The notes under the pieces are model-generated. The model searched no databases. It was not told the DNA's origin and worked only from the letters and a program-made list of their open reading frames with translations. Positions 59,010-64,000 of a DNA stretch of 64,000 nucleotides are shown here, one piece after another. The stretch comes from Panopea generosa (taxonomy: Eukaryota > Mollusca > Bivalvia > Adapedonta > Hiatellidae), in contig CM055900.1 in NCBI GenBank assembly GCA_029582155.1, forward strand, positions 44,327,624 to 44,391,623. Reading direction: 5' to 3'. The number at the start of each line of letters is the position of its first letter. Within the stretch, counting starts at the first letter, position 1. Made by a program: the position numbers and the translations under genes.

Positions 59010-62000
59010 TCAACTTTCATTATTGGATTCTTATATGAGTCATAGACATGTAATGATAGTGATATTAGCTTCAGTGGATATGTTTCACATAATTTTAACC
59101 GTAAATTTAAACATCGTAGTTTCAAAAGATCTAGTGATGGTATTGTTTTATACTACAAGGAATCTTTTAAAAAAATGGTATTAAGGTAGTAAAAAGTAGC
59201 TTGGACACCAGTTTGGATTAAACTTGATCATAAATTCTTTAATTTTGATAATGATGTATATGTATGTGGAATTTATTTATGGGGATGTGGGGAAGATTCC
59301 CCTGCATATAATATTGCTAATGTTAATTCATTTGAACTTCTTGAAAATTATATAGTTTTTTAATTAAAGTCTCGGGTCGGTGTATGTTATGGGTAATATG
59401 AATAGCAGAGAGGGTACTAAACATGATTTTATTATACAAGACAAGGTCAATTATTGTACAGATGATACTGATTAGTTCCCGATAAACCCATGTACCGGTC
59501 CTCGCTTGATACTACATGTTATAGTCAGGGTGTTAAAATTCTTGATTTATGAAAGTCGTCTTGTTTACGCATAGTAAACGGTAGAATAGGTATCAAAACG
59601 GATGTGTGTACCTTTGTGCCACAGAACGGAGAATCCGTGATTGATTACTTACTTACAAATGAGAGTAATTTTTTAAATATCAGTATTTTTACAATTGACC
59701 CTATAAATGAATGGAGTAACCATTAAATTTTCTTTTTGTTGTAATAGACTTTCAGCTATACCTGTAGATGTGCGTGGCGTAGAGTATAAATGGGATAATT
59801 TGCTTCATGAGCGTTTAGTTCAGGTTTAATAAATAATTTGTCTGATTTGAATAAATTTACAAAGAATATTGATTATTCAAATAGAGATTCTGTCAACGAT
59901 GAATGATATTACCAATATAGTTCGTGCTGTGTCTTTTATTCTCAAAAAGTTATATACATAAAAGTTATGTCACATTTTCTGACCAGTCATTTGTAAATAA
60001 TGGTGAATGGTTTGATAAGGATTGTGTTATTGCCAAGAACAATTTTTTAGAAGCATTACGTATATACACCTGTTTTTAATCAGATTTAAATAGGGATAAT
60101 TTCTGCAAATGTAAACAAGAATATAAAGATGCTGTAAAGAAAAAGAAGCGATGTTTTGAATTAAAAGAAATAGTATGTATAGAGAATTTAAAATATTGTA
60201 AACCTAAAGAATTTTGGAAATATTTTAAGAAAAAAAATAACCATGTCGGAAGTAATGACATCTCATTGGAAGAACTCCGAAATTATTTTGCTAGTTTAAG
60301 TAATGATATATTTCAGACAACAAATGAAGAAGCCGAATCTTTTTGTACTGATAATGGTTAAATTAACAATTATTGTTCATTCGAGAAATTAGGCCAGCCA
60401 ATTACTGTTTTGAAATATTGAGCGCTAGTTAATGTTTGAAAGCTGGAAAATCGATTGGGAGCAATTTCTTATTAAATGAGTATTTTATTGAAAGTATTGA
60501 TATTTAAAGCTCGCATTTACGTGATATTTTAATGCTTTTTTTACCTTCATGCTTTTTTCCTGATAAGTGGACAGAGGGGGTAATTATCCCTATTCACAAG
60601 AAAGGTAGTGTTGGCGATGTTAATTACCTAGACATACTCTCGGTAAGTTGTTTATCTAAACTGTTTCCCACCATACTCAATAAAAGGATGGAAACATTTT
60701 GTAATAATAATGATATCATTTCAGATTCACAAATTGGCTTTTGAAAGGGACGGTCAAAAGTTGATGCTATTTTGTGTAAATGCCAATTATCCAGAATTAT
60801 CTACGATATGATAATAAACATTTATATGTTGTTTTCGTTGACATGATGAATTGTTTTGATAGTTTATATAGAAATGCACTTTGGTTACAATTGTATAAGC
60901 TTGGCATTAGGGGTAAACTTCTACGTATTATCAAGGACATGTATCAGAAGGTTAAATCATGTGTAAAGAGTTGTAATAATTATTCTGACTATTTTGAATA
61001 CGCTGTTGATTGAGATAAAGGGAGGTAATATCGCCTATACTTTTCTCTATGTTTGTCGAAGACTTGGAGCTGTATTTACAAAACAACGTTGATTTAGGAT
61101 TGAATATTGATTATATTGTTTTGATTATGTTACTTTTTTCGGACGACATGGCTATTTTAGGAAAATCTCTTTCTGAATTACAAGGTAATCTAAACCGTTT
61201 GCATACTTAATGTAATAATTGGGGCTTAAAAGTTAATACATTGAAAACAAAAATAATGGTATTTAGAAAACGTGGTGGGTTATAACTCAATGAATACTGG
61301 ACTTATAACGGCGAAATTATTGAAGTTGTTGATGATTTTTATTATCTTGGAACAATATTTAATTATACTGGTTATTTTCATTTAAATCAGGAACATTATA
61401 TAGGCAAATCTTTGAAAGCTTTTAATACCCTCTTATTTAATTGTAAAAAATCCATTTAAAGCCAAATCTACTATGGCAGTTGTTTGATGCTTTCGTTTGT
61501 TCTGTCTTAAGATATGCAAGTGAAATTTGGGGATATACCAAGCCGAAAGTAATCGAAAGAATACACTTAGAGTTCTGTAAACGTTTATTGATTGTTAGAT
61601 TAAATATTTGTACAGTGGGTGTGTATGGAGAGCTTTGGAGATATCCATTATATATATCACGGTATGTGAAAATCATAAGCTATTGGTGTAAAATCATTAT
61701 TATACGTATAATATATTGATTAAAAATACTATATGAACAGGGGCTATATGGCTGTTATAGAGGTTGTAAGAACTGGGTATCAAATATTTAAACCATGTTA
61801 AATGATTATGGATTAACCTATATGTTTGAGAATAATCGTTTTGTTAATCCCATAGTATTTCAAAATATTTTTAAACAAAAGGTTATCGACAATTTCATTC
61901 AACAATGGTTAGGATCAGTAGAAAAAAGGTCAGTGCTCGAAATTTATAGACTTGTCAAACATCAATTTTAGTAAGAGAATTATCTCGATATATTGCCCTG

Positions 62001-62085
62001 TAATCTTAGATCATTTTACTCTAAATTATTCCTCTTAGAATACAAACTGGGCGATATGTGTGGCAAAATGGCCAGGGGCCGACAA
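59010..62085 (+). pseudogene. LINE ORF2, nearly full length (endonuclease to RT thumb)
   Basis: The N-terminal endonuclease text, spread over shifted frames, reads FSGYVSHNFNRKFKHRSFK, SDGIVLYYKE, WIKLDHKFFNFDNDVYVCGI and GEDSPAYN. Next come VYVMGNMNSREGTKHDFI, RIVNGRIGIKTDVCTFV, GESVIDYLLTNES and EWSNH. The linker EYKDAVKKKKRCFELKE and KPKEFWKYFKKKN leads to the RT: GVIIPIHKKGSVGDVNYL, VVFVDMMNCFDSLYRNALW, LLFSDDMAILGKSLSELQ, NNWGLKVNTLKTK, LRYASEIWGYTKPKVIER and finally RIQTGRY at about 62055. The endonuclease motifs GDMN and SDH both read Asn for Asp, while both RT Asp motifs are kept. Stops and shifts are many. The text stops just after RIQTGRY, short of the Cys-rich end. Confidence 0.9.
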
Positions 62086-63619
62086 CTCACAAGGGTAGAA
62101 TACAATCGTACACAAAGTAAAATTTACAATTTTAATTTTACATGAATAAAATTACGAATATACAAGTATACAATATATACAAATTAAAGATAATTACTCA
62201 ACAACAAAAAATATAGCTGGTTTAAAAAAAATCTTTTGATGGTATTAACAATTTTATTTTCACACAGTTCTAACTTCTACACGTACGTAACCTACATTGC
62301 GATCCAAACTGCTTCTATCATTGAATGTTTATAAAAATACACTATATACTTTCCGCGCCCGGATATCGTAGATTTAGCATCACTCGTCCCTTGTGGTGGT
62401 TGCTATATAACTGGGTTGTCTCCCCTTAAACTCTATTCTGAGTATATGGCCTCACGTCGCCCGAACCGACTAACGATGGTATTCCGACGTCAGGAACGTC
62501 AAGTCGTCCATATGACGAATATGTTGATTGCAGTCCTATGACTGTACTGCCAACTACTGATTTCATGTCACGTCTATACGTCGTTATTGACGAAGCGGAC
62601 ACATTTCTCGCTTACGTCTTAAAACGGCTACAATATATATAAACTCAGATTTACTAGCTACTCAAATATGTAATGACATGGCGTCTAATACTTACCATCT
62701 ATCAATTTCATCGTATTGTTATCAATGTATGATAACAGTGCATTCATCTCTAACCATCTTGTAGTTTCATGGTAGATTTATCAACATATTATAACAGTTC
62801 ATTCAATTTTTACCATCTAACAATTTCATGGTAGTTTTATCAATATATTATAACATTTCATTCAACTCTTACTATCTGCAGTTTCATGGCAGTTTAAACA
62901 CTTTCTCATATACGACCCTCCGTCAATCTCAACATAGCAATTATATCTCTACATAACTTCTCATAATAATATTAACAATAACCGACCAATTCTGTATCTA
63001 TTCACTTTATGAATATCAGAATAAACATCAACAAAATTTAATAACACATATCAATCAATTCTAACATGGTGAATCTTAATACTTCATCGTAAACACAATA
63101 TCAACAGCTCAACATACGTTCTCAGATTCCTCAGCCTATATTCTAACAAAACGCTTCTCAATATCGTAAAGGTGTAATAAATTACATACATTACAGTCGG
63201 CCTGGATATGAACAATTTATTCAACTTTACTTGATTTGATTTTGTCAACAATATATATATATCAGACATTTAAATATAACTTAATTTAAAATTCACATAC
63301 GCGTATGCCGTTATGTACTGGAACAGTAACATGCTCAATCTTTCTCGTCATAACCACACCTAAAGATGATTCTGCTAACTGACTTTGTTCTTATTAAAGA
63401 GTCAGCATTTATAGCAAAAACGTCCACATACCTTAGTGAATTTTGTGTAAGTCATGGAACAACAAACCCTGAAATATCGTACGATGCTTATTTTACGACA
63501 TTAGGCCAGTGTAAACCTAAATTATTTTATGACAAATAAATCCGTTTAATTAGTCTAATTTTTTGATGAACTAAACTTTAAAAATGATTTATTCTTTAAC
63601 GAAAGAATGAAAATGTAAA
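62086..63619. other. Unassigned block between LINE pieces
   Basis: Sequence here no longer reads as LINE. The part from about 62335 to 62640 is less AT-rich (TTTCCGCGCCCGGATATCG, GTCGCCCGAACCGACTAACG). CACAAGGG at 62088 and CCCTTGTG at about 62391 form a short inverted pair. It may be an inserted element, since LINE C-terminal text resumes downstream, but I could not identify its ends. No coding feature is recognised. Confidence 0.35.
62693..62895. repeat. 59-bp short tandem array
   Basis: TACCATCTAWCAATTTCATG, then TATCAATATATTATAACAGT and TCATTCA, repeats about 3.4 times with starts at 62693, 62752, 62811 and 62870. Copies differ by a few bases each. Confidence 0.85.
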
Positions 63620-64000
63620 AATATCTTAAAAACGTTGCTCCTGTCGATGTTTCAATACGTTTTCACAATTCCACGCTACCTGACCTAAATATAGCCTTTA
63701 TCCCTACAATGAACATGTATTAGCTGACACTACTAAATTAGGTCACAACAACCTAACTATTTTGTTACAATATGACATAAATAGAATTCCAAAAAAAATG
63801 AAAGATATTGTTTGTGTTACAATTCAAGGGATATAGAAGATGAGTTTCACTTCTTATGTATATGTCTATGTTTTAATAATTTACGAAAACAGTAGTTGAA
63901 AAAGTATTACTATCAAAGACCTTCTGTGTTCAAATTTTACTTAATACACATAATGAAACTATATTGTATAATATTTCAAGATATATAAAAGAGACATTAG
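63620..64000 (+). pseudogene. LINE C-terminal fragment, runs off the window
   Basis: Near 63800-63880 the plus strand reads KKNERYCLCYNSRDIEDEFH then FLCICLCFNNLRK, a clear LINE C-terminal Cys/His segment (C-x-C, then IEDEFHF..C). In other frames it reads YYYQRPSVFKF, NTHNETILYN and SRYIKET to the window edge. Upstream, from about 63620, the text is protein-like but hard to frame. It may be the missing end of the 59010-62085 element, displaced by the block between them, or a separate copy. Confidence 0.75.

Overview
This is a eukaryotic, AT-rich, repeat-dominated stretch with no intact host gene that I can support. The content points to a lophotrochozoan animal, most likely a bivalve mollusc. 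That rests on a tRNA-derived SINE whose tail I remember from bivalve SINEs, a dispersed repeat with TGCTCCC...GGGAGCA ends and CCGTCCGTCC heads that I associate with bivalve genomes, LINE proteins with a C-terminal Cys/His segment, and very many minisatellites. The taxon is inference. I saw no bacterial operon, tRNA gene, rRNA or CRISPR array.

Layout. 1-4200: AT-rich spacer with a decayed Tc1/mariner transposase on the minus strand (3339-3660). 4208-10092: a 5.9-kb satellite of 99-bp monomers in two sequence types, with a recent 591-bp tandem duplication at its left part. 10731-10966: a CAGC-type array. 11376-11565: a tRNA-derived SINE. 11.6-19 kb: featureless spacer. 19-28 kb: a zone of related composite repeats. 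Two copies of one left flank (19055 and 21880) lead into two unrelated minisatellites (22-bp and 54-bp units). The 54-bp array and its right flank recur at 26.1 kb, and a further left flank recurs at 27.7 kb. A second Tc1/mariner remnant sits at 23306-23631. 28127-28276: five copies of a CpG-rich palindrome spaced 33-36 bp apart. 32805-33514: a 48-bp minisatellite and a TG tract. 35997-36995: a 1-kb dispersed element of about 156-bp sub-repeats.

42.4-46.7 kb: decayed LINEs. A plus-strand C-terminal piece lies tail to tail with a long minus-strand element (ORF1-like, endonuclease, reverse transcriptase) that seems to be interrupted by a piece of a second LINE type. 48755-51345: a 35-bp minisatellite with a 104-bp higher-order block. 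51639-54724: a 3.1-kb mariner-type transposon with near-perfect 28-bp inverted ends, TA flanks, subterminal GGTACC repeats and a broken transposase. 55-62.1 kb: a series of same-strand LINE fragments, with a last fragment from about 63.6 kb to the window end.

How it works together. Nothing here looks like a pathway. The window is a mobile-element and tandem-repeat graveyard. Every transposase and reverse transcriptase recognised carries stops, frameshifts or lost catalytic residues. Several tandem units are multiples of 3 (99, 60, 54, 48, 33), so they yield long spurious open frames on one or both strands. The most interesting structure is the recurrent flank-plus-tandem-core composite repeats, the orientation-switching 22-bp array, the palindromic 33-bp array and the mariner element with its subterminal repeats.
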